Shown here one piece after another: positions 53,195 through 62,854 of a stretch of 64,000 nucleotides of DNA. The position numbers were made by a program, and so were the translations under genes. The stretch is from the NCBI RefSeq assembly GCF_014651515.1, contig NZ_BMXA01000001.1:372001-436000 (forward strand), read 5' to 3'. This DNA is from Arenicella chitinivorans. GTDB lineage: Bacteria > Pseudomonadota > Gammaproteobacteria > Arenicellales > Arenicellaceae. Below the pieces are notes generated by a model. That model was given only the letters and a program-made list of their open reading frames with translations, was not told where the DNA came from and searched no databases. Position 1 is the first letter of the stretch, and each line of letters starts with the position of its first letter.

Positions 53195-54493
53195 ATGAAA
53201 TTAGCCAAATTTAAACCGTTTTTGATCGGCGTCGGAATTCTGTTCAGTGCAGTGGCGATCATTGTTGTTTTGCAATCCATCAAGCCTAAGCCCGAAGAGG
53301 AAGAGAGCACAAAGCCGCCATTGGTGGTGCGGACTGTTGATGTGACCGACATTGAGCAAGTGGTCTATTCGAGCTTTCAAGGCGAAGTGCGGGCGAAGAC
53401 CGACATTGAATTAGTGACCGAAGTGAATGGCAAGGTCAAATCTGTGTCGAATAAATTTATTGAGGGTGGTCAGTTTGAACCGGGAGAAGTGCTGTTAGAG
53501 ATCGACGATGCCGATTATCAAGTCGCATTGAAGTCTGCCGAAGCAGCGGTAGCTTCCGCACAGGTCGATGTGGACATCGAGCTGGCAACTGCGGCGACTA
53601 ATGCTCGTGAGTGGGAGGACCTGCAGGGTAAACCGCTCGATCAGGCAAATCCCTTGCGTTTGAATAAGCCTCAGATCGATCGCGCCAAGGCTCGATTGGA
53701 TGCGGCGAAGGCGGAACTTGCGGCGGCGCGCCTGAACTATGAGCGCACCAAGATATCCGCGCCGTTCTCGGGGCGCATTATGACAAAGTCGGCCGAATTG
53801 GGACAGTTCCTAAGTCGCGGTGCCAGTATTGGTCGCGTATTTGCCACCGATGCGATGGAAATTCGAATCCCGATGACCGACGTGCAGATCGAAGAACTGG
53901 GTTTGAAGGTAGGCTACTCTTCAGATAAATCAGGGGATGCCGGTCATCCAGCTAAAGTTTCGGCAGTGTTCGGTACCGAGCGGCATGAGTGGCCAGGTTA
54001 CTTAAAGAGCATTGACGCAAGTGTTGATAACGACACGCGTCTGTTGTTCGCGACCATCGTGGTAGAGAATCCATTTGCGTTGAATCAAGAGCAAGATGTC
54101 CCATTAGTTCCAGGACTATTTGTTGATGTTGAATTGGCATCACCGACTAAGTTAGCTGGATTACAGATTCCACGCACCGCGCTGCGCAATGGCAATCAGG
54201 TCTATGTTTACCAAAATGACGAACTCGCGACGCGTACTGTCAAGGTGGTGTACACCTCGGAAGAGTTTGTGATCGTAGCCAATCACGGTTTATCTGACCT
54301 AAGCCCTGGCGATCGGGTAATCACATCGTCAGTGCCAGGTGCACACACCGGTATGGCGGTGAAATTACCGGAATCCGACGTCGCACCAATTGCCGAGCCA
54401 GCCCTGGAATCTGCGGATGATGACGAGGAAAAAGTAGTGTCTCCGGATGCCTCTGATGCCGCGACATCCGCTGCTGCCGACGCCCAAAGCTAA
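53195..54493 (+). CDS. RND efflux periplasmic adaptor
   Basis: 432 residues. An N-terminal membrane anchor precedes a lipoyl/barrel-hairpin (HlyD-like) domain: EVNGKVKSVSNKFIEGGQFEPGEVLLEID, a helical hairpin with SAEAAVASAQVDV and RAKARLDAAKAELAAARLNYERTKISAPFSG. The C-terminal tail is acidic and Ala-rich. AGGA at 53183-53186 precedes the ATG by 8 bases. It partners the pump gene 27 bases downstream. Confidence 0.93.
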   Translation: MKLAKFKPFLIGVGILFSAVAIIVVLQSIKPKPEEEESTKPPLVVRTVDVTDIEQVVYSSFQGEVRAKTDIELVTEVNGKVKSVSNKFIEGGQFEPGEVLLEIDDADYQVALKSAEAAVASAQVDVDIELATAATNAREWEDLQGKPLDQANPLRLNKPQIDRAKARLDAAKAELAAARLNYERTKISAPFSGRIMTKSAELGQFLSRGASIGRVFATDAMEIRIPMTDVQIEELGLKVGYSSDKSGDAGHPAKVSAVFGTERHEWPGYLKSIDASVDNDTRLLFATIVVENPFALNQEQDVPLVPGLFVDVELASPTKLAGLQIPRTALRNGNQVYVYQNDELATRTVKVVYTSEEFVIVANHGLSDLSPGDRVITSSVPGAHTGMAVKLPESDVAPIAEPALESADDDEEKVVSPDASDAATSAAADAQS

Positions 54494-54520
54494 TTACCGC
54501 ATACTACGAGGAGAAAGCAA

Positions 54521-57500
54521 ATGAAAAGCTTAATAGCCTGGTGGGCTGATAACCACGTCGCGGCAAATCTACTGATGATTGCCATCATTATTGCCGGCAT
54601 CATGGGTTTTAATAAGTTAGAACGCGAAATTTTCCCGACCATCGCATTTCCAGGCATGCAGGTGATCGTTGGGTGGCCCGGCGCCAGTCCACGCGATGTG
54701 GAGGAGCAAATCGTATCGCGAATTGAAGAGTCGCTGAAGGACCTTGAGAGTCTGGATTGGATTCGATCGGAGTCAGCGGAAGGCTATGGTGGCGTTTACA
54801 TCATGGCCGAGAACGCGGCTAATTTTTCGTCTGTCATGGACGATGTCACCACACGGGTTAACAGTATTTCCAGTCTACCACCTGACATAGAACAGCCGCG
54901 GATTACCCAATGGGTGACGCGTGAGGAGATGATGCGAGTTGCGGTGCACGGCAACGTCGGTGAACGTCAGTTAAAGCGTTTGGCGGAAGACATGCGGCGC
55001 GAAGTCGCACAATTGAAGGGCGTGTCTGTGGTCGAAATTTTCGGCACACGTAACGAGGAAATATCCATTGAGGTCAGCGAAAGCGCGCTGCGTCGATACC
55101 GTATCAGTTTCGATGAGATCGCTAACGCGATTCGGGGATCGTCGATCAACTTATCTGCCGGTAATGTACGCACCGGTGGCGGCGAGTACACCCTTCGGAC
55201 TAACAATTTAGCGGACACGGAAGTGGATTTTGCCAGTATCGTAGTACGTCAACTGCCGGAAGGTGGTGTGATTACGGTAGGCGATGTTGCCACCGTGATC
55301 GATGGTTTTGAGGAGAATGAGATTCTCGCCACGTTGAATGGTGAACCTGCCGTCTTAGTGCAAGTTATGTCGAGCGAAGTGATGGACGTAGTCACGATGT
55401 CCAAGTCAGTTAGAGAGTGGATGGAGAAGCGCAAAGAAACGCTGCCTGAAGGCGTGAGTCTAACGTTATGGCAAGATTCAGCGATTGACTTTAATAGTCG
55501 GCTATCCACCATCGGCAGTGCCGCATTCTCTGGTTTGATTTTGGTGTTCTTGGTGCTGTTTCTGACTTTACGCCCCAAGGTCGCATTTTGGGTTGCCGCT
55601 GGTGTTGGTACAGCGTACGCAGGTGCCTTTGTGTTAATGCCAAGTCTGGGTGTGTCTTTGAACATGCTATCGACTTTCGCATTTTTGCTGGTGCTCGGTA
55701 TCGTAGTTGACGATGCAATCATTGTCGGTGAACGTATTCACACCGAAGTAGAGTCTGGTAATGGGGGATTACAAGGCGCGATCGATGGTGCATCCCGCGT
55801 TGCTAAGCCCGTAATTTTTGGTGTACTGACGACCATTATCGCCTTTATGCCGTGGTTATTTATCAGTGGTGCCACCTCGGAGTTCACGCGCCAAATCTCA
55901 TGGGTGGTGATTCTGGCTCTGAGTTTCTCCTTGATCGAATCCTTGTTTATTCTGCCAGCGCATCTGTCTAACGTAAAACCAGTGCATGCGCACAATCGAC
56001 TAACCAAAGCCCAGAATCGAATTGCAGAGAGCATTGTTTGGTTCGGGGATGTGAAATACGGCGCGTACTTGCAGCGTGCGCTGCGTAACCCGTTGATTAC
56101 CATAGTGATTTTTATCGCCGCACTGTTGGTGGTGGCTGGCGGGATTATGGGCGGCGGCTACGTGAAGTCCTCCTTTAATCCAGAGATTGAAGCCGAGCAA
56201 GTAGACGTAAATATCGATTTGCGAGAAGGGACGACGTACGATCGCGCCCTTGAGATTCTTGGCCAAATTCAGCGAGCACAAGAAACCTTGATCAACGAGG
56301 TCGAGACTGCCGCAGAAGAAGGCGAGAGCCAGAAGGTTATCGAAAACTGGTATACCCGCTCTCGCCGCGACAGCGTGATAGCAATCATGCGTCTGGCACC
56401 TGCCGAAGTTCGCGCGATGGGTGCGAAAGAAGTGGCATTACGCCTACGTGACCTGATCGGGCCGGTTCCCGAAGCCAAGTCTGTGCGGGTCGGATACTCC
56501 ATGGATAGCGACGGTCCAGATTTGGACATTTCGGTACGCCACCCAGATCTGGATCAGCTGCAACTGGCGGTGGATGACATTACGGATAAGTTGCGTGGAT
56601 TCGCGTCGCTGTATGACATTTCCAATAATCTGGACAGTGCCAGTGAAGAACTGCGTTTTCAACTTAAGCCTGGCGCTGAGCAGCTTGGGCTGACCTTGGG
56701 ACAGGTGATGCAGCAGGTCCGTCAAGCCTACTACGGCGATGAAGTCCAGCGTTTGCCTCGCGCATCGCAAGACGTCAAAGTGATGGTGCGCTACCCGAAA
56801 GCCAGCCGCAACTCATTGGAGAGTCTGAAACACTTCCGTATTCGCATGAGCGATGGTCGAGAGGTGCCTTTGACCTCGGTAGTTGATATTTCTTATGGCC
56901 CAGGCCTCAAGCGAATTCAGCACTGGGATGGCTTACGTGCAGCGCGCATTCAAGGCTATTTGCGCGAGCCCGTGTTGAAGGAAATCATGCAGGAAATGAA
57001 CGATGAGTTCTTTCCCCAGCTAGAGAAGAAATACCCAGGGCTGACCCGCGCCGCAATTGGCCAGCAAGTCGCAGAAGCTGAGTTCAATGCTGAGATTGGG
57101 CGATTAAGCTTAATCGCATTGATGGCCGTGTTGTTTTTATTGGCTATTGCGTTCAAGAGCTATTTTCAGCCATTGGTTATCATGGCTGCGCTCCCCTTTG
57201 CGTGGATGGGCGCAGTGATTGGTCATCTGTTCCTTGGTGAGTCTTTCTCGCTCTTTAGTATCTTCGGGGTCGTGGCCGCGTTCGGCGTGGTTATCAACGA
57301 CAACCTTGTATTGGTTGACGCGTTCAATGAGTACCGCAAACAGGGTATGAGCGTGTTAGACGGCATAGTTCGTGCTGGTAAATCACGGTTCCGCGCTATT
57401 CTGATCACGTCGGTCACCACGTTTATTGGTTTGGTGCCGTTGATGCTGGAAAAATCTAGCCAAGCGGCCTTTCTCAAGCCGATCGTGATCTCACTGGCAT

Positions 57501-57646
57501 TCGCGCTCTTGGTCGCTTTCTTTTACACCCTGTTCTTTGTGCCCGCGCTGTTGGTCATCGGCGATAAAATTGCTGGTTGGTTTCGTCGTGTATTTGGTTC
57601 GGCAAAACTGAGTGCTAACTATGTAAAAGCGAAACTAGATGCGTAA
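54521..57646 (+). CDS. RND multidrug/solute efflux permease
   Basis: 1041 residues with the usual 12-helix, two-porter-domain RND layout. Visible landmarks are the N-terminal LEREIFPTIAFPGMQVIVGWPGASPRDVEE, the proton-relay helix VDDAIIVGERIH, and the second-half helix FGVVINDNLVLVDAFNEY. It is driven by protons and exports substrates with the adaptor. No outer-membrane TolC-type gene is adjacent. A terminator follows. Confidence 0.93.
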   Translation: MKSLIAWWADNHVAANLLMIAIIIAGIMGFNKLEREIFPTIAFPGMQVIVGWPGASPRDVEEQIVSRIEESLKDLESLDWIRSESAEGYGGVYIMAENAANFSSVMDDVTTRVNSISSLPPDIEQPRITQWVTREEMMRVAVHGNVGERQLKRLAEDMRREVAQLKGVSVVEIFGTRNEEISIEVSESALRRYRISFDEIANAIRGSSINLSAGNVRTGGGEYTLRTNNLADTEVDFASIVVRQLPEGGVITVGDVATVIDGFEENEILATLNGEPAVLVQVMSSEVMDVVTMSKSVREWMEKRKETLPEGVSLTLWQDSAIDFNSRLSTIGSAAFSGLILVFLVLFLTLRPKVAFWVAAGVGTAYAGAFVLMPSLGVSLNMLSTFAFLLVLGIVVDDAIIVGERIHTEVESGNGGLQGAIDGASRVAKPVIFGVLTTIIAFMPWLFISGATSEFTRQISWVVILALSFSLIESLFILPAHLSNVKPVHAHNRLTKAQNRIAESIVWFGDVKYGAYLQRALRNPLITIVIFIAALLVVAGGIMGGGYVKSSFNPEIEAEQVDVNIDLREGTTYDRALEILGQIQRAQETLINEVETAAEEGESQKVIENWYTRSRRDSVIAIMRLAPAEVRAMGAKEVALRLRDLIGPVPEAKSVRVGYSMDSDGPDLDISVRHPDLDQLQLAVDDITDKLRGFASLYDISNNLDSASEELRFQLKPGAEQLGLTLGQVMQQVRQAYYGDEVQRLPRASQDVKVMVRYPKASRNSLESLKHFRIRMSDGREVPLTSVVDISYGPGLKRIQHWDGLRAARIQGYLREPVLKEIMQEMNDEFFPQLEKKYPGLTRAAIGQQVAEAEFNAEIGRLSLIALMAVLFLLAIAFKSYFQPLVIMAALPFAWMGAVIGHLFLGESFSLFSIFGVVAAFGVVINDNLVLVDAFNEYRKQGMSVLDGIVRAGKSRFRAILITSVTTFIGLVPLMLEKSSQAAFLKPIVISLAFALLVAFFYTLFFVPALLVIGDKIAGWFRRVFGSAKLSANYVKAKLDA

Positions 57647-57676
57647 CTAAGAAAGCTGAATGGCGAGACCAGAAAG

Positions 57677-57707
57677 GCCAGGCACCGATTTCGGGTCTGG
57701 CTTTTTT
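57677..57707 (+). terminator. Rho-independent terminator of the RND pair
   Basis: GCCAGGC (57677-57683) pairs with GTCTGGC (57695-57701), with further pairing inside (CCGA/TCGG), followed by six T. It begins 30 bases after the stop codon. Confidence 0.88.
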
Positions 57708-57799
57708 GTGTCTGGTAGCGTGGTAAGCCTGCATGACTTGTTCACCGCAAACAGTTACGATGTGCGCTTTATCAAACTCCGAATTCCCTGTAAAACACT

Positions 57800-58378
57800 A
57801 TGTCAGATAATCAAATTGATTTTTCCGAACGCCAAACCAGCGTCGATGTTGCCCCAATTTTTGTACAGCGCTGGTCGCCACGCGCATTTCAACAGCACCA
57901 GATTGAAGAACCTGTCCTTACGAGAATTATGGAGGCTGCGCGGTGGTCACCGTCGTGTTTTAACGCGCAGCCCTGGCGTCTCTACACCTCAACGGGTGCG
58001 ACTTTTGACGAGTATTTAAACTTACTAGTCGAGGGCAATCAAGCTTGGGCCAAAGACACCAGTGTGATCGGGTTTATGGTGGCTGAACGCCATTTTGAAC
58101 ACAACGGCAAGCCCAATGCGTATGCTGAGTTCGATTGCGGGGCGGCGTGGATGGCGTTAACCTTACAAGCTAGAAAAGAAGGCCTCTACACGCATGGAAT
58201 GGGGGGCATCTTAAAACCGGAAATCACCGACTATTTGAAGCTCGATCCGGCCCGACACGAGGTGGTGATGGGGTTTACGATCGGTAAGCTCGCCGATCTG
58301 TCGAACCTCAGTGACGAGAAACGCAATGAGGAAGTGCCGAATAGCCGTAAATCACTGGATGAAATATGGTTTAGGTAG
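57800..58378 (+). CDS. Nitroreductase-family protein
   Basis: 192 residues. FMN-binding nitroreductase fold: RWSPRAFQQHQIEEPVLTRIMEAARWSPSCFNAQPWRLY covers most of the first 60 residues, and the GAAWMALTLQARKEGLYTHGMGG block follows. It probably reduces nitro or quinone substrates with NAD(P)H; the physiological substrate is unknown. The gene is convergent with the aminotransferase. Confidence 0.88.
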   Translation: MSDNQIDFSERQTSVDVAPIFVQRWSPRAFQQHQIEEPVLTRIMEAARWSPSCFNAQPWRLYTSTGATFDEYLNLLVEGNQAWAKDTSVIGFMVAERHFEHNGKPNAYAEFDCGAAWMALTLQARKEGLYTHGMGGILKPEITDYLKLDPARHEVVMGFTIGKLADLSNLSDEKRNEEVPNSRKSLDEIWFR

Positions 58379-58390
58379 CGAACCATGAAA

Positions 58391-58418
58391 GCGGGATAAC
58401 GCGATGCGATTATCCCGC
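58391..58418. terminator. Stem-loop between convergent genes
   Basis: GCGGGATAA (58391-58399) pairs perfectly with TTATCCCGC (58410-58418) around a ten-base loop. It lies between the stop codons of the nitroreductase (58378) and the aminotransferase (58434) and could act on both strands, though T-runs are absent. Confidence 0.55.
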
Positions 58419-58433
58419 CCTGATACGAATCCG

Positions 58434-59813
58434 TTACAACCCGTGCTGTTGCATCACGGTGCGTAAGGACTGCTCAAAGATTGCCACGATACTGTCCACG
58501 TCCGACTTGGTTGTGACTAGCGGTGGTGAGAAAGCCACTGAATCCACTGAAGGCAATGGTCGCGCGATCAATCCATTTTTGTAACATTCTGCGGTCACTT
58601 GAGGTGCGATTTTGGTGCTTGGCGCAAAGAATGTCTTGCTGTCTTTGTCTTGCATCAACTGCACTGCAGCGAGCATGCCTTGACCGCGGATCTGCGCCAC
58701 GAACGGGTCATTTGCAAAACGCTGCTGTAATTGTTGATGAAAATAGGCACCGACATCGGCCGATTGGTCTACCAGTTTTTCAGACTCAATGATGTCCAAG
58801 TTAGCCATTGCCACGGCAGCCCCGATCGGGTGTCCAGCATAGGTGTAACCGTGTGCAAAACTGCCATATTTGGCTGACCCTTGCTTGATTACGTCCCAGA
58901 TTTTTTCGGTGATGAAGGACGCGGAGAACGGAAAGTAACCACTAGTAAGCGCTTTTGCAGTGGTCATCATATCCGGTTCGATATCGTAAACTTCGCTACC
59001 AAACCATGTTCCCAGTCGACCAAACCCGCAGACCACTTCATCCGCAATAAACAGGATGTCATACTTTCGGGTGACTGCTTGTATTGCGGCAAAATAGCCT
59101 TCGGGTGGCGTAATGACGCCGCCGGCACCCATCACGGGTTCGGCGATAAATGCGCCGACTGTGTCAGGTCCTTCGCGCAGTATCATCTGCTCCAGTTCGT
59201 CTGCGCGGCGCTGCGAGAATGCTAACTCGCTTTCCCCTGGGTTCGCGTGGCGAAAATAGTCAGGCGATTCGGTATGCAGTACACCGTCGATTGGCAAATT
59301 AAAATCTTTATGAAACGAGGGTAGGCCGGTCAAGCTGGCCGTGGCAACCGACGTGCCATGATACGCCTGCCAGCGCGAGATGATCTTGCGTTTGGCTGGC
59401 TTTCCAATCAGGTTGTGGTAGTACCAAACAATCTTCATCAACGAGTCATTACCGTCTGAGCCGCCGCTGGCAAAGAACACTTTGGACATTTGTTTGGGTG
59501 CCAATGACAGTAACCGTTCAGCCAGTTCGATCTGCGGGACATTCGACATGCCCGTAAACGTATGGTAATAACTAAGGTTGGTGGCTGCTTGTTGCATGGC
59601 GTCGGCGAGTTCACTTCGGCCGTAGCCCACGTTGACACACCATAGTCCTGCCACGGCGTCGATCAGGGTATTCCCGTCGGTGTCGTGCAGGTGGATACCC
59701 TTTCCGCTCTGAATGATTTTTGAGCCAGTCTCGGCAAAGTCATGGGCATTAGTGGACGGATGCAGGATGCTTTGCGCGTCTAATTGTTTTAGGTTCTTGT
59801 GCTCTGAGGGCAT
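58434..59813 (-). CDS. Class III PLP-dependent aminotransferase
   Basis: 459 residues, omega-amino-acid transaminase type. Landmarks are GNTLIDAVAGLWCVNVGYG, SGGSDGNDSLMKIVWYY, AYHGTSVATAS, the DEVVCGFGRLG site and the PLP lysine in TTAKALTSGY. Its length and sequence fit a putrescine/beta-alanine:pyruvate-type aminotransferase rather than AstC/ArgD. It diverges from an Lrp-type regulator. Confidence 0.9.
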   Translation of the reverse strand: MPSEHKNLKQLDAQSILHPSTNAHDFAETGSKIIQSGKGIHLHDTDGNTLIDAVAGLWCVNVGYGRSELADAMQQAATNLSYYHTFTGMSNVPQIELAERLLSLAPKQMSKVFFASGGSDGNDSLMKIVWYYHNLIGKPAKRKIISRWQAYHGTSVATASLTGLPSFHKDFNLPIDGVLHTESPDYFRHANPGESELAFSQRRADELEQMILREGPDTVGAFIAEPVMGAGGVITPPEGYFAAIQAVTRKYDILFIADEVVCGFGRLGTWFGSEVYDIEPDMMTTAKALTSGYFPFSASFITEKIWDVIKQGSAKYGSFAHGYTYAGHPIGAAVAMANLDIIESEKLVDQSADVGAYFHQQLQQRFANDPFVAQIRGQGMLAAVQLMQDKDSKTFFAPSTKIAPQVTAECYKNGLIARPLPSVDSVAFSPPLVTTKSDVDSIVAIFEQSLRTVMQQHGL

Positions 59814-59843
59814 AGTCTTACCGTGATATTTTTATTCGTGGTG

Positions 59844-59858
59844 ATGCTAAGTTAGCAT
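59844..59858. promoter_or_regulatory. 15-base palindrome upstream of the aminotransferase
   Basis: ATGCTAAGTTAGCAT is a perfect palindrome with a central G, 31 bases before the aminotransferase start, in the 223-base region divergent with the Lrp-type regulator. It is a good candidate operator for that regulator. Confidence 0.55.
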
Positions 59859-60036
59859 ATGCTTCACGCAGCATGAGTAACGTGATTAAATTCGATATAT
59901 GATTCTTTCCAGCACTTGGCAACAAAAAAAACTGCGGAACAACTCGGTTTTCTCCGAGATAAATTTACACTTACAGGCGTTAGTTAGCAGCACTGACCAA
60001 ACTCTCTACGATTGAGGGGACTAGATTGAGGGAACT

Positions 60037-60525
60037 ATGGCGGCACTCAGCAAAATAAATAAAATTGATCTTAAGATTCTGACGATTCTGCAAACCAATG
60101 CGCGAATTACCAATCAACAGTTAGCCGAGCAGGTCCACCTCTCGGCCAGCGCCTGCCTAAGTCGAGTGAAACGCTTGGAATCGGAAGGCTTGTTAAAACG
60201 CTATGTGACGGAAATAGACCTCGAAAAACTGGCGGCGCACGTAGAGGCCTTTGCCGAAGTGACCTTGGAAAACCATTTTCCTGAGGACTTCGAGCGTTTC
60301 GATGCCGCGGTGCGGGATATTCGGGAAGTCACCGACAGCTATAAAATCAGTGGCGCTTACGACTACTTACTGAAGTTCGTGTGTACCGATGTCAAAAGCT
60401 ACAACCGTATCAGTGAAGAAATACTTAAGAGTAATATTGGTATTGGGAAAATGAACACACTGATCATTCTTGAGCGGACCAAAGACTTCTCCGGCTACCC
60501 GTTAGATACGTTGGTTGATCTTTAA
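60037..60525 (+). CDS. Lrp/AsnC-family regulator
   Basis: 162 residues. N-terminal helix-turn-helix (LQTNARITNQQLAEQVHLSASACLSRVKRLESEG, about 16-50) followed by the RAM ligand-binding domain. These regulators respond to amino acids. Its position, divergent from an aminotransferase, suggests that it controls that gene and senses the substrate or a related amine. Confidence 0.93.
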   Translation: MAALSKINKIDLKILTILQTNARITNQQLAEQVHLSASACLSRVKRLESEGLLKRYVTEIDLEKLAAHVEAFAEVTLENHFPEDFERFDAAVRDIREVTDSYKISGAYDYLLKFVCTDVKSYNRISEEILKSNIGIGKMNTLIILERTKDFSGYPLDTLVDL

Positions 60526-60564
60526 CCGCCGATTAACCTGTGATTCCTCCGTTCGGCACCATAT

Positions 60565-60576
60565 TCACCGCGGTGA
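60565..60576. promoter_or_regulatory. 12-base palindrome TCACCGCGGTGA
   Basis: A perfect 12-base palindrome in the 123-base gap between the Lrp gene and the small exported-protein gene. It could be an operator for the downstream two-component unit or part of a weak terminator; nothing more can be said. Confidence 0.35.
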
Positions 60577-60648
60577 GGGTCTTTCGCGCATACTGTTTAG
60601 CGTAGATACATTGTCTTAAACCTGACTCGACAGTAGGAGTGCAACAGT

Positions 60649-60984
60649 ATGCAGAAAAACCAAATTATCAGTGTGTTTATCACTGCGTGTTTGCTGAGTG
60701 TGGTGGTGAGTGACATTTTATTCAAGAATCAACACGCGACTGACGCAGTCGTGTCTATGCCCCTAACTATCTCGATCCAGCACGACGATTCAACTCTAAG
60801 CACGACGTTTAAGCTGACTTTGGATCAAACCGACTCTCCATCGAATATGGTTTCCGGTTTGGCGAATGTATTGCATGTGCAAACACAGTTGTGGATGGCT
60901 GCTGCCACCACCGCCGTAACGCAGTCACCGCAGCTGATACTCGATTTTTGTGGTCACCTTGTGGCGCGAGTGGTGAACGACTAA
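60649..60984 (+). CDS. Small membrane-anchored protein beside a LytS-type kinase
   Basis: 111 residues, family not recognised. The first 22 residues are hydrophobic (IISVFITACLLSVVVSDIL), giving a signal anchor. The rest is probably periplasmic and Thr/Ser/Gln-rich. Its stop codon overlaps the start of the kinase gene (TAATG), so the two are translationally coupled. It may be a sensory or assembly partner of the kinase. Confidence 0.6.
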   Translation: MQKNQIISVFITACLLSVVVSDILFKNQHATDAVVSMPLTISIQHDDSTLSTTFKLTLDQTDSPSNMVSGLANVLHVQTQLWMAAATTAVTQSPQLILDFCGHLVARVVND

Positions 60985-62117
60985 TGCAAACCCAAGCCTC
61001 CCACTCTGTACCCCTTTTTACCGCGAGTCGTTCTTTTTGGGTGTGTCATATCGGCGGTGTTTTACTGCAATTTAGTTTCGCACTCGTCCTCTGGTTTGTG
61101 TTTGGTTTTAAGGAAGGGTTCTCGGTGTCCATGCTGGGCAATACGCTCTGGCTTTGCGCTTTTTTCATCGGTGGCCTTTATGTGCGCCAACGCAACATTG
61201 TGTATCGACGCTTAGACCTTCCTAACAGCACTATTATTGTAAAAAATGTAGGGCTGGTGCTTGCGGTAAGTGTCATGGCGGTTGCCTTTATGTGTGTCAT
61301 TATGTTGCCGATTCACTACGACGAAATTATTCGCCTTCAGCGGCTGCAGGCTCCCTCACAGTCACCTGAGCATATTATTTGGGCCTTCCTGTTTGGCAAC
61401 TTTGTGCAATCAACTTTGTATTTCGTATGTTGGGTTGCCGTGTATTTGGGGATTACGAATTCGCGCCGTGCGCATCAGACGAGGATCGACAACTTACAAC
61501 TACAAAACAGCCTTAAAGAAGCGCGTCTCAGCAGTTTAGCGAATCAGTTAAACCCCCATTTTTTGTTTAATGCATTGAACAATATTCGCTTTATGATTAC
61601 CGAAGATGCTAAACAGGCTGAGAACATGCTGATGTCTTTGTCTGCAGTATTGCGGTACTCATTGGAGAGCAGTAAACAGGAAACCGTGATGTTGAGTCAG
61701 GAGCTTGATATCACTCAACGTTATTTAGATTTAGTGAAAATTCAGTTTGAAGACCGACTCCGCCTCTCCATGCGTGTGGACGATGGTTTGCAGTCGGTGA
61801 TGGTGCCGCCCATGATGCTGCAAATGTTGCTTGAAAATGCGGTAAAACATGGCATTGAGCGAATGCAGTTTGGCGGAGATGTTGACGTCAGTATTGTGAA
61901 GGAGTCGGACATGATGAAAGTCTCCGTGAGCAACAGTATGCCCGATTCGCCTTCGGTAAGCGCAGCAAACGATACCAATGGTGAAAGTGGGATTGGCTTG
62001 CGCAACATTGATCAGCGACTACAATTACTCTACGGTCCAGCCGCAGGGTTGTATACGGACGTCAATGATCATAAGTTTCACACGCGTGTGGTCGTGCCAT
62101 TGGAGCAGGCGCAATGA
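60984..62117 (+). CDS. LytS/AlgZ-type sensor histidine kinase
   Basis: 377 residues. Four hydrophobic segments occupy the first 150 residues. The His_kinase domain has the phosphoacceptor block NQLNPHFLFNALNNIR, followed by an ATPase domain with the N-box LLENAVKHGIE and G-box NGESGIGLRNI. It autophosphorylates and passes phosphate to the LytTR regulator that overlaps it. The start is ATG 60984. Confidence 0.92.
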   Translation: MQTQASHSVPLFTASRSFWVCHIGGVLLQFSFALVLWFVFGFKEGFSVSMLGNTLWLCAFFIGGLYVRQRNIVYRRLDLPNSTIIVKNVGLVLAVSVMAVAFMCVIMLPIHYDEIIRLQRLQAPSQSPEHIIWAFLFGNFVQSTLYFVCWVAVYLGITNSRRAHQTRIDNLQLQNSLKEARLSSLANQLNPHFLFNALNNIRFMITEDAKQAENMLMSLSAVLRYSLESSKQETVMLSQELDITQRYLDLVKIQFEDRLRLSMRVDDGLQSVMVPPMMLQMLLENAVKHGIERMQFGGDVDVSIVKESDMMKVSVSNSMPDSPSVSAANDTNGESGIGLRNIDQRLQLLYGPAAGLYTDVNDHKFHTRVVVPLEQAQ

Positions 62118-62824
62118 AAGCATTGGTCGTCGAAGATTCGCGGTTAGCGCGCGAGGGGCTGCTCAAAATGCTGGCAAACCACGAGAACCTAAGTGTCGTC
62201 GGCGCGGCTGATCATCCGGCCACCGCGTTGTCTCTGATTGAGCAGCATCATCCTGATGTGTTGTTCCTGGATATTCATATGCCGGGTGAAAGTGGGTTTG
62301 ATCTACTTGAAAAAATCCCTTATGAGCCAAAAGTAATTTTTACCACGGCGTATTCAGAGTATGCCTATCGGTCCTTCGATTTTAATCCGGTTGACTACTT
62401 GCTAAAGCCGATTTCCGAAGAGCGGTTGGCTGAAGCCATTGATAAACTCAAATTTGGGACGCGCGAGCATGAATCGGTCGCTGAGACACTCGATATGAAT
62501 AGTAAAATGTTCATCAAGGATGGCGATGATTGTCATTTGGTGTCGCTTGCCGAAATTCGCTACTTTGAAAGCTGCAAGAATTACGCGCGGGTATTTTTTG
62601 CGAATCAAAAACCGTTTGTGAAAAAAGCGCTGAACTCGATAGAAACGCGATTACCACAACGCTATTTTTTTCGGGTAAACCGCCAATACATCGTGAACTT
62701 GAACGAGATTTCAGCTATCCATGAAGGTGTTGGTGATGGCTATGAACTCACCATGAGTGATGGCATGGTGGTCGCGGTGTCGCGGCGCAACGCGGTAGAT
62801 CTCAAACGTCGACTGAGCTTTTAG
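62114..62824 (+). CDS. LytTR-family response regulator
   Basis: 236 residues. A receiver domain with phosphoacceptor D53 (VLFLDIHMPGESG) and the conserved K in LLKPIS is joined to a LytTR DNA-binding domain (about 135-236: FFRVNRQYIVNLNEI, VVAVSRRNAVDLKRRL). AlgR/LytR-type regulators control surface traits. It overlaps the kinase gene by 4 bases. Confidence 0.94.
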   Translation: MKALVVEDSRLAREGLLKMLANHENLSVVGAADHPATALSLIEQHHPDVLFLDIHMPGESGFDLLEKIPYEPKVIFTTAYSEYAYRSFDFNPVDYLLKPISEERLAEAIDKLKFGTREHESVAETLDMNSKMFIKDGDDCHLVSLAEIRYFESCKNYARVFFANQKPFVKKALNSIETRLPQRYFFRVNRQYIVNLNEISAIHEGVGDGYELTMSDGMVVAVSRRNAVDLKRRLSF

Positions 62825-62854
62825 ACTGAGGTGAGAATCACAGGTCGCGGCGCA

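Noticed and set aside
57660-58019. 119-codon frame before the nitroreductase
   Set aside because: It reads through the RND terminator and overlaps the nitroreductase gene in another frame.
58434-59813. Assignment of the aminotransferase as astC
   Set aside because: Although astA is nearby, the length and sequence fit the omega-aminotransferase type and the gene is on the other strand with a separate regulator.
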